Counted from the stretch's first letter, positions 31,971 to 42,186 are shown. The stretch: DNA of 64,000 nt from Merdimmobilis hominis (GCF_016901855.1 NZ_JACJKY010000006.1:1-64000), one strand, 5' to 3'. Notes: generated by a model from the sequence alone, not told the origin. Program-made: numbers and translations.

Positions 31971-32137
31971 CGTTTCTGCCCTGCAATGCCTGTTTCTGTG
32001 TGCTTTTTTGATACTGCCTTATGCACACCCGGCAAACTGCCTGTCGGTTTTTAAATAGAGCCATACCGCTTAGTTCACGGAATATATTTTAGGGATCATA
32101 AATATTGCCGAAGTACCAAAAACAACACACTTGTAAT

Positions 32138-34870
32138 TCACTCGCTTCGAAGTGCTTTGACCGGATCCTGACGTGCAGCACTCCGTGAGGGAATCAATCC
32201 GCCAATGAGTGTTAAGACGACACTCAACGCTACAAGAATAATACCACTTACAATCGGTAAAGATGCATTGACGCGCGTGTTCTGAACAAGTATATGAACC
32301 AATCCATTCACCGGAATCAACATGAGGCACGCAAGGCCAACACCCAAAAGGCCTGCCAGCAATCCGATGATAAATGTTTCGGCATTAAAGACTTGCGATA
32401 CATTGTGCTTTGATGCGCCGATTGCTCGAAGTACACCGATTTCCTTTGTACGTTCCAGTACGGAAATGTAGGTGATGATACCAATCATGATAGAGGAAAC
32501 AACCAAAGACACAGCAACAAACGCAATCAACACATAAGAAATGACATTGATAATAATTGTAATCGACGAAGTCATCATCGCAACAAAATCGGTGTAAACG
32601 ATTTTATCTTTTTCGTCTGCCTGCGCATTATAATTTTCAATGCATTCTGCGATGGAATCCTTATCCTCGAATGTGTCAGCATAAATATGAATCGAAGACG
32701 GCGCATCTTTGCTGACAAAGCCAAAGGCTTTCATATTGTCCTCATAACTGCCCGAAGAAATATATGCATCATAAATTTGAAGGAAAATCTCATCCTCTGC
32801 CGTTGCAAAAAATCGATCTGCCATCGATGCAATTGCCGTTTCATCCATTCCGGACATTCCTGCTGCCTGCTGCGGATTCATAGAAGCCGACATCGCCGTA
32901 AACATCTTCGCCTTATCAGAAATGCTCATCGATGCCAAAAACTCTTTGGTATCAGCAATTTTTCCTGCATCATCTTTCGGCGAAAAATGCATGCCGGTGA
33001 TGACATTCATATCCTTTGAAGAAAGCTGCGCTTTCACTACTTCACTTTCCTGCGCATAGTCAATCAGATACTGCTTGAGTGCACTCGTATATCCAACAGC
33101 GCCATAAAGATCTGCATTTGCGGCATCTGCTGTCGGACGAATGATACCCGACACCTTTAACTCGATTGCCTGCTCTGCAAGACGTTCAAGCGCAAATTGA
33201 TCATTTTTGAGGTTATCAAATGTCCCATTGCTGTTTTTTTCATAATAGTCACATGCAGGAATCAGATAAAAACGTTTGTTTAAAAGTTCTTCGTATTTAT
33301 AGGAAAACGTCTGAATATCAAGTGCTTCTCCGCTGTCAATTGCGTCCATAATCTCGTTGTACGTTTCTTCCGGAATCATTCCCAGTGCATACAGTGCAGG
33401 TGTGGATATCTCGTTGTTTTCATTCAAAATGATAACCACTTTATCAAAAGCTTTCGGCCAAGTACCCGAAATCACTTCGTAACTGTCTGTTGTCACCTGA
33501 CTCACAAGCGTATCTCCCGAACCGGGCAGCATCTCGACAAACGTTTCTGATGACATCGAAGATGCCGGCATCGAATCCATGATACTCTGCTGAACGCTTC
33601 CGATCAATTCATCAGAAGAAACAGCATTCTGCGTACTGAACGCATTGACGGTCGCGTCGATCAGCTTACCTTCCTCATTTTTTGAATACACGCCAAACGG
33701 AACATCGTACGAATACACGACACCGTTTTCTCCTAAATACTGCGCGATTTCACTGTTTGGATCGTCAAGGTATTTTTTGAATTCCGTCAGATTATTCTTC
33801 GTCATACTGCTTGTAATTTGATTTGCCTGCTCAAGCACAGTACTGTCAGAATATACAGCATCTAAATCATGATCAGACGTTTCGCCGCCGTCTCCCATCA
33901 TTCCACTTTGGGACATCATACTGCTTAAATCAATCGATTCTGCATTGATTGTCAGCGGATAGGACGTCATCGTCTCCCGCTGAATCGATTCGATATAATC
34001 CGTAACACCGTTTGAAAGTGCGAGAATCAGCGCAATACCGATAATGCCGATCGATCCTGCAAACGCAGTCAGCAATGTCCGTGCCTTTTTCGTGCGCAGA
34101 TTGTTAAAACTCAGCGACAATGAAGTAAGAAAGCCCATCGATGCTTTTCCCATATTCTTATGAACCGGCGGCATTTCATTTGTAAGATCAGGCTCATAAG
34201 GATCGGTATCATTTCGGATCTGACCGTCACGCAGATATACCGTACGCGTCGCATATTGCTCCGCAAGCTCCGGATTGTGCGTCACCATGATGACAAGCCG
34301 GTCACGTGCCACTTCCTTTAAAAGTTCCATAACCTGCACACTTGTTTCGCTGTCAAGTGCGCCGGTCGGCTCATCTGCAAGCAGGATATCCGGGTTATTA
34401 ACAAGTGCACGCGCAATCGCTACACGCTGCATTTGTCCGCCTGACAGCTGATTCGGACGTTTATGAATATGATCGCGAAGTCCCACCTGCTCAAGTGCCT
34501 GCGTTGCTCGTTTTTTTCGCTCTTTTCTGGAAATACCCGAGATGGTCAGTGCCAATTCCACATTGGAAAGAACTGATTGATGCGGTATCAAATTATAGCT
34601 TTGAAAGACAAAACCAATCGTATGATTTCGATAAGAATTCCAATCACGTTCCTTGTATTTTTTTGTAGAAATTCCGTTAATGATCAAATCGCCGCTATCA
34701 TAATGGTCAAGTCCGCCGATGATATTCAAAAGCGTCGTTTTTCCCGAACCGCTCGGTCCTAAAATGGCGACAAACTCATTTTCACGAAAACTGAGCGATA
34801 CATCATCAAGTGCTCGTTGAATCAAATCACCGGTTTTATATTGTTTGGATATGTGTTTGATTTGCAGCAT
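32138..34870 (-). CDS. MacB-like ABC transporter, ATPase and FtsX-type permease fused (910 aa)
   Basis: The N-terminal 230 residues are a LolD/MacB-type ATPase: GPSGSGKT, the QLSGGQMQRVAIARAL signature, and LLADEPTGALD for Walker B. A first membrane helix (ARTLLTAFAGSIGIIGIALI, about residues 262-281) precedes an extracytoplasmic domain of about 470 residues. The last 170 residues hold three FtsX-type helices, with ISVLERTKEIGVLRAIGAS, the classic motif before helix 3. Such machines move hydrophobic peptides or antibiotics by mechanotransmission at the outer face. The ATG has AAAGGAAG upstream. It stands alone on the minus strand. Confidence 0.92.
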   Translation of the reverse strand: MLQIKHISKQYKTGDLIQRALDDVSLSFRENEFVAILGPSGSGKTTLLNIIGGLDHYDSGDLIINGISTKKYKERDWNSYRNHTIGFVFQSYNLIPHQSVLSNVELALTISGISRKERKKRATQALEQVGLRDHIHKRPNQLSGGQMQRVAIARALVNNPDILLADEPTGALDSETSVQVMELLKEVARDRLVIMVTHNPELAEQYATRTVYLRDGQIRNDTDPYEPDLTNEMPPVHKNMGKASMGFLTSLSLSFNNLRTKKARTLLTAFAGSIGIIGIALILALSNGVTDYIESIQRETMTSYPLTINAESIDLSSMMSQSGMMGDGGETSDHDLDAVYSDSTVLEQANQITSSMTKNNLTEFKKYLDDPNSEIAQYLGENGVVYSYDVPFGVYSKNEEGKLIDATVNAFSTQNAVSSDELIGSVQQSIMDSMPASSMSSETFVEMLPGSGDTLVSQVTTDSYEVISGTWPKAFDKVVIILNENNEISTPALYALGMIPEETYNEIMDAIDSGEALDIQTFSYKYEELLNKRFYLIPACDYYEKNSNGTFDNLKNDQFALERLAEQAIELKVSGIIRPTADAANADLYGAVGYTSALKQYLIDYAQESEVVKAQLSSKDMNVITGMHFSPKDDAGKIADTKEFLASMSISDKAKMFTAMSASMNPQQAAGMSGMDETAIASMADRFFATAEDEIFLQIYDAYISSGSYEDNMKAFGFVSKDAPSSIHIYADTFEDKDSIAECIENYNAQADEKDKIVYTDFVAMMTSSITIIINVISYVLIAFVAVSLVVSSIMIGIITYISVLERTKEIGVLRAIGASKHNVSQVFNAETFIIGLLAGLLGVGLACLMLIPVNGLVHILVQNTRVNASLPIVSGIILVALSVVLTLIGGLIPSRSAARQDPVKALRSE

Positions 34871-35019
34871 AAATAGCTTCCTTTACCACAAAAGAAATTC
34901 GACATACAGCCTGCGTGAAACGCGCTTATCCTTTAACATTGCTGTGTCTTACTAAATTATACTAATGCAGCGGTTTTGTTTTGTAACGATTCTGTGAATA
35001 AATCCGAACATATAAAAAA

Positions 35020-35059
35020 ACAGCAGCCACGGAGACATAACAAGTACCGTGGCTGCTGT
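35020..35059 (-). terminator. Terminator downstream of the GH36 gene
   Basis: Perfect 13-bp stem (35020-35032 with 35047-35059), followed on the minus strand by TTTTTTTATA. The other bases of 34871-35184 hold only the transporter's upstream region, with a TATAAT-like box at about 34953-34958. Confidence 0.85.
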
Positions 35060-35184
35060 CTTTATTTTAGAGGAGAACCTGTCGTTTTCATAAAAAAGTG
35101 GTCATTTCCGGGTTAAACCAGGCAGATGCTGCCGCATGATCAGAACAGATGACAAACTGATTCGCAAGCAGAAGCGGTTCTTTC

Positions 35185-36849
35185 TTATTTTTCAATACGG
35201 AACAAACGCGCTGTTTTTCCGTTCAGGCAAACTCGCAGGGAAGTTCCGTTTGCATCAATCTGCATTTTATTTTGCGGTGCTGCCGGATAGATCTGTGATG
35301 CACCAGAAGCTGCAAAAGAAAGCGGCAGTGTCACAACAGCAGGATCTGACGCACAGTTCCACACAGCAATCAATGCATGATCCGGCCATTCAAGTCCCAG
35401 CGCATACTGTGCCTGTTCTTTCTGCGGAAGACCGAGCGGCCAAAACGCCATAGCATCCGGCAGTTCGGTGCGGTACGTTTTATAGCATGTGATACCCTCT
35501 TTTACCAATGCGAGCGCTTCCGGTTTCAGGTTTGCAAGATGTCCGCTTTGATGAATACGCATCATCATCGCATTCACCATATTGAAAATGGTTGCCTCTT
35601 CATCGGCATCTGTCATCGGATATGACCAGACTGCATTTTGTTCAGGTGTAACGGCGGTAGGCGATGCTGCCGCAATCGCTGCATACAGCAAATATTCCGT
35701 CTGATCAGAGCTTGACTGAATGCTGTGACGCGAAAGCAGTGCGTCATTCACACGCATGCCGCCGCTGCCGCAATTCTCGATCACCAGATCCGGATATTTT
35801 GAGAAGACTTCATCAAGCCAAGAAAGATATGCACGGTTGTGCAGAAGAAGTCCTTCGCCTACACTTGATGCATATAGCTGTGTGCCAATGCCGGCGTTAA
35901 TGTTATAGTCCATCTTGATATAGCCGACACCGTATTCCTCCACAAGCCGCCCAATGACACCATGTGCAAACGCACGCACCTGAGGATTGCGGTAATCAAG
36001 CTGATATCTGCCATGGTCGATCACGCGTTTTCCGTGACGGCAGAAGAACCAATCATCCGGTTTTTCTTTCGCAATCGGACAGTCAATGCCCATCACTTCG
36101 AGTTCAAGCCACAAACCCGGAACCATTCCCTTTTGACGAATTGCATCAAGCACCGGTTTGATTCCATCCGGGAAGCGATCGTCACTCGGCAGCCATTCAC
36201 CCACCTTTGTCCACCAATCGCCGCCCTGTGCATACCATCCGGCGTCAATCGTGAAATACTCACAGCCGACTGCGGCAGCTGCATCAATGAGCGGATATTC
36301 TTTTTGGGCGGTGGGGTCGCCTTCCAGACAGTTCATGAAATCGTTGAAAATAACCGGCAGTGTCCGATTATCCTCGTTCTCTCTGCGAACCGCACGGCGG
36401 TATTTTGTCATTTCGCAAACAGCATCCTCGAAACCTGAAGCTGTCACCGCAACCACCGCATGAACCGACTCAAACGTCGACTGTTTTTCCAATATGCAGC
36501 TGAAGTGGCTTTCATTTTCGGTAGGACCGCTTAACTGCAAGTAAAGCGCGTCCTTGATATCACTGATCTCCCAATGCCACGGACCGTTGTTCAAAATAGA
36601 GAAATACCAGCCTTCACGGCTTTCTTCGTTTTCCACATATCCCATCGGCAAATATTCATGAGAAGTCCATGTGCCGATCGACGAATACGAAAGCCGTTTG
36701 GTCGAAAATACACCGACTTTTGAAAGTCCAAGCTCCGGCAATGTATGCTTTCTCCACTGAAACTCACCATACCAGGTGTTCGACGGCACCCAAACTGCTG
36801 CCGCTTTGTCCCAGTCAGAAAACGCCGACTTCGTAAGACCTACAAGCAT
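35185..36849 (-). CDS. GH36 alpha-galactosidase, 5'-truncated
   Basis: The 554 codons cover the catalytic barrel and C-terminal domain of family 36. Visible are PVIFNDFMNCLEGDPTAQKE, EYFTIDAGWYAQGG and WLELEVMGIDCPIAK; also GYIKMDYNINAG with the nucleophile Asp, and IQSSSDQTEY with the acid/base Asp. The N-terminal beta-sandwich is incomplete: the frame joins it around WYGEFQWRKHTLPELG, so about 150-200 residues are missing compared with ~700-residue relatives. No Shine-Dalgarno precedes ATG 36849, and a promoter for the divergent GH127 gene lies 51 bp beyond. The catalytic domain is intact in sequence, but I doubt the gene is properly expressed or folded. Confidence 0.8.
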   Translation of the reverse strand: MLVGLTKSAFSDWDKAAAVWVPSNTWYGEFQWRKHTLPELGLSKVGVFSTKRLSYSSIGTWTSHEYLPMGYVENEESREGWYFSILNNGPWHWEISDIKDALYLQLSGPTENESHFSCILEKQSTFESVHAVVAVTASGFEDAVCEMTKYRRAVRRENEDNRTLPVIFNDFMNCLEGDPTAQKEYPLIDAAAAVGCEYFTIDAGWYAQGGDWWTKVGEWLPSDDRFPDGIKPVLDAIRQKGMVPGLWLELEVMGIDCPIAKEKPDDWFFCRHGKRVIDHGRYQLDYRNPQVRAFAHGVIGRLVEEYGVGYIKMDYNINAGIGTQLYASSVGEGLLLHNRAYLSWLDEVFSKYPDLVIENCGSGGMRVNDALLSRHSIQSSSDQTEYLLYAAIAAASPTAVTPEQNAVWSYPMTDADEEATIFNMVNAMMMRIHQSGHLANLKPEALALVKEGITCYKTYRTELPDAMAFWPLGLPQKEQAQYALGLEWPDHALIAVWNCASDPAVVTLPLSFAASGASQIYPAAPQNKMQIDANGTSLRVCLNGKTARLFRIEK

Positions 36850-36899
36850 AAACGATGATACATACCGTAAAAAGCCGGTTTTATTGATATGTCAAGTCA

Positions 36900-36928
36900 T
36901 TGACACACGCTATATGCTGTGCTATACT
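36900..36928 (+). promoter_or_regulatory. Promoter of the GH127 gene
   Basis: TTGACA (36900-36905), a 17-bp spacer, TATACT (36923-36928). Confidence 0.8.
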
Positions 36929-37003
36929 GATCAAAATTATATGAATTTAAGTGATTTTTCACTTATTTTTTGTTGTTTTATATCAAACGAAAGGAGCATC
37001 TCC

Positions 37004-38827
37004 ATGAAACCACAATCTATTGATTTTAAAAACGTTACGCTTTTGGATGGATTTTGGCGCACACGTCAATCTGACAATGCAGCCATCACCATTTATTCGA
37101 TCTATGAAAAATTCAAAGAAACCGGACGCTTTGAAGCCGCCAAACTCGGATGGCGAAAAGGAGAGGCAAACGAGCCGCATATTTTCTGGGACTCCGACAT
37201 TGCCAAGTGGATCGAAGCTGCTTCCTATATCATTCAAAAAAACAACGATCCAACGCTCATTTCACGATGCGACGAATTGATTGATATCATCGTATCCAAA
37301 CAGGAAGACAGCGGATACTATAACATTTATTTTCAAACCTGCGAACCGCACGCGCGGTTTACCCGCCGAACCGACCATGAACTGTACTGCGCAGGTCATT
37401 TGATGGAAGCGGCTGTGGCATATTACGAAGCCACAAACAAAGACAAGTTCTTAAAAGCGATGTGCCGCTATGCCGACTATATTGAACAAGCCTTTGTCAC
37501 CGACAAATCATCATCGTTTCAAACACCCGGACACGAAGAAATTGAACTTGCACTTTTAAAACTGTATCGATGCACAAACGAACCGCGGTATCTTGCGCTG
37601 GCAAAACATTTTATTGATGCACGCGGTACATCCGACACCGATTTTTATGAAACGGTCACTACCCATTATGCGCAGGATCATCTTCCCGTCCGCGAGCAGA
37701 CAACTGCCGAAGGACATGCTGTACGCGCATGTTATTTATACACCGCTATGGCTGATTTGGCGAATGAATGCAAGGATGACTCCTTGATGGATGCCTGCAA
37801 AGCCATCTTTCAAAACATCATTGAAAAACGAATGTATATCACCGGCGGTATCGGCAGCACCTACTATGGAGAGGCGTTCACGATTGACTATGATCTGCCG
37901 AACGAAACCGCATATGCTGAAAGCTGTGCTGCCATCGCGCTGATTTTCTTTGCTCAGCGCATGCTTGACGCACAAACCGACGCGGTTTATGCGGACACGA
38001 TTGAACGCGTTCTATACAACGGATTTTTAAGCAGTATTTCATTGGATGCAAAAGCGTTTTTCTATAAAAACCCGCTTGCAATCGTTCCGGAGTTTGCGCA
38101 TCGGTATCCTTCGTCGAAAGATCAAGGCTGTTTTCCGGAAACCAAACGCCTTGAGGTCTTTTCCTGCTCCTGCTGTCCGCCGAATATTTCGCGTCTTCTC
38201 GCAATACTTGGCGGATATATTTTCGCAAAAAACGACGATACGCCGCTGATTCATCAATATATTTCGAGCAAAACCGATGATATCGAGATGATCAGTGGTT
38301 TTCCGAATGACGGCTCTGTGACTGTCCGCGTAAACGGACCGAAAACAGTAGGCTTGCGAATTCCCGGATGGTGCATCCGATACACTGTCCGTCAAAACGG
38401 CTGTGATGCAAACGGAATCGTTCAAAACGGATATCTTTATCTTTCATGCAGCGGCGAAACCACAATCGATATTTGTTTTGATATGCCGGTTGTTTTCATG
38501 GAAAGCAACCCAAACGTGACACAAAATGCGGGAAAAATCTGCTGTACCAGAGGGCCGCTGGTTTACTGTGCAGAGCAGATCGACAACACTGCACCGCTGC
38601 GTACTGTTTATGTTTCGGAAGAATCGGCACACACTGCCGTGCTCACAAAGAATGAATCGTTTTCTGCATACACAATCACGGTCGATGCGTTTAAAAAAGA
38701 AGCTGCAGATACGCTGTATGCACCTGCAGGCAGCCGTTTTCACAAAACGACGCTCACCTTGATTCCGTATTATGGATTTGCGAATCGGCAAGCCTGCGAA
38801 ATGATGGTTTGGCTGAATCGAAAATAA
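37004..38827 (+). CDS. GH127-family beta-L-arabinofuranosidase
   Basis: The 607-residue glycosidase probably removes terminal beta-L-arabinofuranose from plant glycoproteins or pectic side chains. The (alpha/alpha)6 barrel includes FWDSDIAKWIEAASYII, TDHELYCAGHLMEAAVAYYE and MYITGGIGSTYYGEAFTIDY. The family's zinc-thiolate site is present as EVFSCSCCPPNISRLL, where the Cys of the CxCC cluster is the proposed nucleophile. A jelly-roll domain follows. There is no signal peptide, so it acts in the cytoplasm on imported oligosaccharides. AAAGGAG lies before ATG 37004; the frame is open upstream, but only across the promoter. Confidence 0.9.
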   Translation: MKPQSIDFKNVTLLDGFWRTRQSDNAAITIYSIYEKFKETGRFEAAKLGWRKGEANEPHIFWDSDIAKWIEAASYIIQKNNDPTLISRCDELIDIIVSKQEDSGYYNIYFQTCEPHARFTRRTDHELYCAGHLMEAAVAYYEATNKDKFLKAMCRYADYIEQAFVTDKSSSFQTPGHEEIELALLKLYRCTNEPRYLALAKHFIDARGTSDTDFYETVTTHYAQDHLPVREQTTAEGHAVRACYLYTAMADLANECKDDSLMDACKAIFQNIIEKRMYITGGIGSTYYGEAFTIDYDLPNETAYAESCAAIALIFFAQRMLDAQTDAVYADTIERVLYNGFLSSISLDAKAFFYKNPLAIVPEFAHRYPSSKDQGCFPETKRLEVFSCSCCPPNISRLLAILGGYIFAKNDDTPLIHQYISSKTDDIEMISGFPNDGSVTVRVNGPKTVGLRIPGWCIRYTVRQNGCDANGIVQNGYLYLSCSGETTIDICFDMPVVFMESNPNVTQNAGKICCTRGPLVYCAEQIDNTAPLRTVYVSEESAHTAVLTKNESFSAYTITVDAFKKEAADTLYAPAGSRFHKTTLTLIPYYGFANRQACEMMVWLNRK

Positions 38828-38862
38828 TCGATTTTATCATTCACAATATTTTGAGAGAAAGC

Positions 38863-38894
38863 AAGGCCACGGTAGTTTTTTCTACCGTGGCCTT
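38863..38894. terminator. Terminator between convergent GH127 and dehydrogenase genes
   Basis: AAGGCCACGGTAG (38863-38875) pairs perfectly with CTACCGTGGCCTT (38882-38894), loop of six T. Confidence 0.8.
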
Positions 38895-38963
38895 CTGTTG
38901 GTTAATTTCATTCTCATTAAAGCGTTTTTGCGCTGTCTTAGCAGAGTTTCCGCACTCGCTTTT

Positions 38964-40001
38964 TCAGTTTACTGTCACTGCCACTTTGATGACACCGTCA
39001 CGCTTATGTTCAAACAGCTCATATCCGCGCGCAATATCCTTTAAAGCAACGGTATGTGTGATCAGCGGCACAGTATCAATCTTTCCGTCGGCAATCAGCT
39101 GCAAAATTTCCTTACAGCAGCATCCATCCACTCCGCCGGTTTTAAACGTTAGGTTTTTCCCGTACATCTCAGGCAAAGGCAAAATCTGCGGGCCATCATA
39201 CAGCGCAACCACTGTTACGATTGCATTCGGGCGGGCGCATTCCCATGCCATACGGAAAGAATCGTGACTTCCTGCCACTTCGATCACCACATCTGCACCG
39301 CCATGCTCGCTGTGTTCACAAACATATTCCTGAAGATTTTCCGGTGTGACAGTCAATACATCGGGATAATGCTTTTGAACAAAAGCAAGCCGGTTTTCAT
39401 CGATGTCGCAAATAATGATCCGTTTTGGATGATACAACCGTACACATTGAAGCGTACACAATCCGGTTGGACCTGCACCAATAATTAACACTGTATCGTC
39501 TGCTGTAATCTCGGAAATGTTTGCAGCCCAATATCCGGTCGCAAGCACATCTCCCACCAACAGCGCCTGCAAATCCGTCACAGCGTCAGGGATTTTATCA
39601 AGTCCTTGATCCGCATACGGTACGCGGATATATTCTGCCTGTCCTCCGTCAATACGGCATCCAAGCGCCCATCCGCCGTTCTGATCGGTGCAGTTGTTCA
39701 CCCATCCATGCTGACAAAAAAAGCATTCACCGCAGAAAGTTTCCACATTTACTGTCACACGATCGCCGGGTCTTACAGAAGTGACAGCACTGCCCGTCTC
39801 TACGACAACGCCTACCATTTCATGACCCACTGTAATCCCTGGAGCTGCACGAGGTACACTGCCATGCTTAATATGCAAGTCGCTCGAACAGATGCTGGCC
39901 AGCGTTACTTTTACTATGGCATCCCTGTCATCCAGTATCACCGGTTTCGGTTTTTCAATCAGTTCAAATTTTCCATGCTCAAGATATGTGTATGCAAGCA
40001 T
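38964..40001 (-). CDS. Zinc-dependent medium-chain alcohol/sugar dehydrogenase
   Basis: The 345-residue MDR-family oxidoreductase has catalytic zinc ligands in ASICSSDLHIKHG and GHEMVGVV, a structural zinc loop CGECFFCQHGWVNNC and the NAD(P) motif VLIIGAGPTGL followed by ICDIDENR (acidic, favouring NAD). Its place after the rhamnosidase gene suggests a role in metabolising a sugar or aldehyde released from the polymer, but the substrate cannot be read from sequence. GAAAGAGGTG precedes the ATG; the gap to the rhamnosidase is 55 bp. Confidence 0.88.
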   Translation of the reverse strand: MLAYTYLEHGKFELIEKPKPVILDDRDAIVKVTLASICSSDLHIKHGSVPRAAPGITVGHEMVGVVVETGSAVTSVRPGDRVTVNVETFCGECFFCQHGWVNNCTDQNGGWALGCRIDGGQAEYIRVPYADQGLDKIPDAVTDLQALLVGDVLATGYWAANISEITADDTVLIIGAGPTGLCTLQCVRLYHPKRIIICDIDENRLAFVQKHYPDVLTVTPENLQEYVCEHSEHGGADVVIEVAGSHDSFRMAWECARPNAIVTVVALYDGPQILPLPEMYGKNLTFKTGGVDGCCCKEILQLIADGKIDTVPLITHTVALKDIARGYELFEHKRDGVIKVAVTVN

Positions 40002-40056
40002 AACGGCACCTCTTTCTGTCTACACCAAATGGATTAAAATGCAGTTGTCTTAACCA

Positions 40057-42186
40057 TCATGAAATCGTGTATTCGACGGTTCTTTTTCCGTTTTGATCCC
40101 GTTTTACATTGACAGAAATCTCTCCCGCCGGCGTACGAATCGAACCGCATACCCAATCGAGTGCAGAAATATCCGCCGGCTGTATTTGAACGTCCGAAAA
40201 ACCTGCCGTTCCCTCTTTCTGCCGAATTCCCAAAATCTCTGTAAAAAGCAATGCGGCGACGGCGCCAAACATCGGATGATCATGGGATGCACCGCCGTTC
40301 CATGTTTCCCAAAGGGTGGTGGCTCCCGCTTCCATCATCCGTGCAAAAGAAGCATCTGTTCGCGCTGTCAGCAACGTAAACGCCAGATCTGCTTCACCCA
40401 ATGCAAACAGCGTCCGAATCAAATACATTGTTCCAAAAATGCCGGTGTCCAAACATTGTGTGTGCCGGTATTTTTCGATCAAACGGATTGCCGTTCGCTC
40501 ATCTCCTAAATGCAGCCGAACCGCAAATGCATCGGCACCGTTTTCTCCGTTGCAAAAACTGCCGGTATCCGAATCAAAGAATGTATCTGTGACGGCTTTT
40601 CTTGCTTTTTGAAGCGTTTTTGCCAGAAAATCAGGCTCTTTCTCACCGAGCAGTTTTGCCGCTTCGATTGCGGTTTGCAATCCTTCAATATAAAAACATG
40701 TATTCACAAATGCCGGCGGAATGTCCGGCGGGTCCATCGACGGCGGTGTACACCAATCGCCCAAGCACCATCCGCCCGCTTCCTCCCGTACAACGAGCCC
40801 GTTTTCACTTCTGCTTTCCATATAAGAAAGCCACCGAAGAATCGCCGGAAAACTCTTGCGAAGCACAGAAAGATCTCCGGTCATCCGATATAACAGCATC
40901 GGGACAATAAAAACAGCACCGCCCCATCCACCGGGTCCTCCGCCACCGCCTAAAAACGGTGCGGTATGCGGAATATGACCGGTTTCTGCGCCCTGACTGT
41001 CCAAAATATCTTCCATCCATTTCCGATAAAGCGGTGCGCTGTCCAGCGTCAAAAGCGCAGCCTCTGCGGTAAGCTGACCGTCTCCGGTATATCCAAGCCG
41101 TTCCCGATGCGGACAGTCCGAAGGAATACAGCCATGAAAATTGTTCAGCTGTGTGCGGATATAGCTGTCATAAATCCAGTTTAAAACTGGATTTGAACTC
41201 GAAAATTTTGATGTAACCGGAATATCTGTATGTACAACAGCGACCATATCCGGTTTTGCCGGACCGGATATGGTGAAATACCGAAATCCATGCCAGCAAA
41301 AATACGGCCGGACTGAATGTTCCTGTGTTCCGCATCGGAACCGGTCCTGCTGAATTTGATCCGTTCCTCCGGTTGAGGAAAAATCAAGTGCAAGCTCGCC
41401 TTGTGCAAGTTCTTCGCTGTACTGCACCAAAGCCTCTCCACCCGGTGCTTTTTCACACAGAAGCTGTACCCATCCCGTAATATTTTCACCGCAGTCATAT
41501 ACACATGCACCGTCTTTGGTGGTTCCGATCTGTACCGGTGCAATGGTTCGAACAATGCGGTCAGCCGGAAAACACTGTTGTGTCAGCTGCGTTTCCGGTG
41601 CATGAACAGGCAATGCCGGTTTCCATCCTAAAACGGTCGTATCGGGCAGACACCATTCTGAGAGCTGCTCTTTTTTTATCAAATCATGTTGTTCCCCATA
41701 AAACAAATTATTAGAAAGCACTTCGCTTTCCTGCCACACGGTTTCACGGTCACTCTCGATCACCATGCTGCTTCCGTCTGCGAAATCAATCGTCAGTTCA
41801 TATCGAAGCATCGGGTTGCCAAACAAAAAACAGCCTTCCGCAGTGCGCTGTGTTTGATGATACCATCCGTTTCCCAGACGTACGCCTAAAACGTTCATGC
41901 CATCATGCAAAAACGGAAGCAAGTCATAAGTCAGATAATAAGTACGGAAATTCGATCGTTCTTCCCAAACCGGATAAGTTGTACGGCATCCCAGTACAGA
42001 ATGATATTGGCTGACAGCCGGCACACACTCAAAATCATCTGCTCGTTTTCCGTTGATATAAAGCTGATAAAAGCCTAATCCGCAAATATCCAATCGTGCA
42101 AAAACCGCTTGTTTTACATAAAATTCTCTGCGAAAAATCGGCGCGCCGCATGTTGGTTCTGCCTGAATCCAATGTTGATTTCTCAT
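40057..42186 (-). CDS. GH78 alpha-L-rhamnosidase
   Basis: The 709-residue enzyme hydrolyses terminal alpha-L-rhamnose from pectin fragments or flavonoid glycosides. It has N-terminal beta domains with LDICGLGFYQLYINGKR, then YDCGENITGWVQL. The (alpha/alpha)6 barrel carries PSDCPHRERLGYTGDGQLTA, with the conserved catalytic acids, and TTLWETWNG followed by SHDHPMFGAVAALLF. A C-terminal beta domain closes it. No signal peptide is seen, so it is cytoplasmic. It lies between a phosphatase gene (24-bp gap) and a dehydrogenase gene on the same strand, forming a likely three-gene operon. Confidence 0.92.
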   Translation of the reverse strand: MRNQHWIQAEPTCGAPIFRREFYVKQAVFARLDICGLGFYQLYINGKRADDFECVPAVSQYHSVLGCRTTYPVWEERSNFRTYYLTYDLLPFLHDGMNVLGVRLGNGWYHQTQRTAEGCFLFGNPMLRYELTIDFADGSSMVIESDRETVWQESEVLSNNLFYGEQHDLIKKEQLSEWCLPDTTVLGWKPALPVHAPETQLTQQCFPADRIVRTIAPVQIGTTKDGACVYDCGENITGWVQLLCEKAPGGEALVQYSEELAQGELALDFSSTGGTDQIQQDRFRCGTQEHSVRPYFCWHGFRYFTISGPAKPDMVAVVHTDIPVTSKFSSSNPVLNWIYDSYIRTQLNNFHGCIPSDCPHRERLGYTGDGQLTAEAALLTLDSAPLYRKWMEDILDSQGAETGHIPHTAPFLGGGGGPGGWGGAVFIVPMLLYRMTGDLSVLRKSFPAILRWLSYMESRSENGLVVREEAGGWCLGDWCTPPSMDPPDIPPAFVNTCFYIEGLQTAIEAAKLLGEKEPDFLAKTLQKARKAVTDTFFDSDTGSFCNGENGADAFAVRLHLGDERTAIRLIEKYRHTQCLDTGIFGTMYLIRTLFALGEADLAFTLLTARTDASFARMMEAGATTLWETWNGGASHDHPMFGAVAALLFTEILGIRQKEGTAGFSDVQIQPADISALDWVCGSIRTPAGEISVNVKRDQNGKRTVEYTIS

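Larger units (their letters stand above)
14930..32070. mobile_element. Tn4451-like serine-recombinase element or composite island (limits approximate)
   Basis: Bounded by a TnpX-like recombinase and TnpW-like gene on the left and a TnpV gene on the right, these being named components of Tn4451-type elements. ParB, RepA_N and Cys-rich proteins typical of clostridial integrative elements lie inside. Base composition shifts repeatedly: GC-rich stretches at 26-29.5 kb and an AT-rich patch at 24.4-25.9 kb. I see no relaxase, coupling ATPase or conjugation genes, and I could not find a convincing direct repeat marking the attachment sites. It may be one decayed element or two nested ones. Confidence 0.5.

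Noticed and set aside
31846-32064. N-terminal extension of tnpV
   Set aside because: The open frame has no family similarity and AGGAGG sits before ATG 31845.
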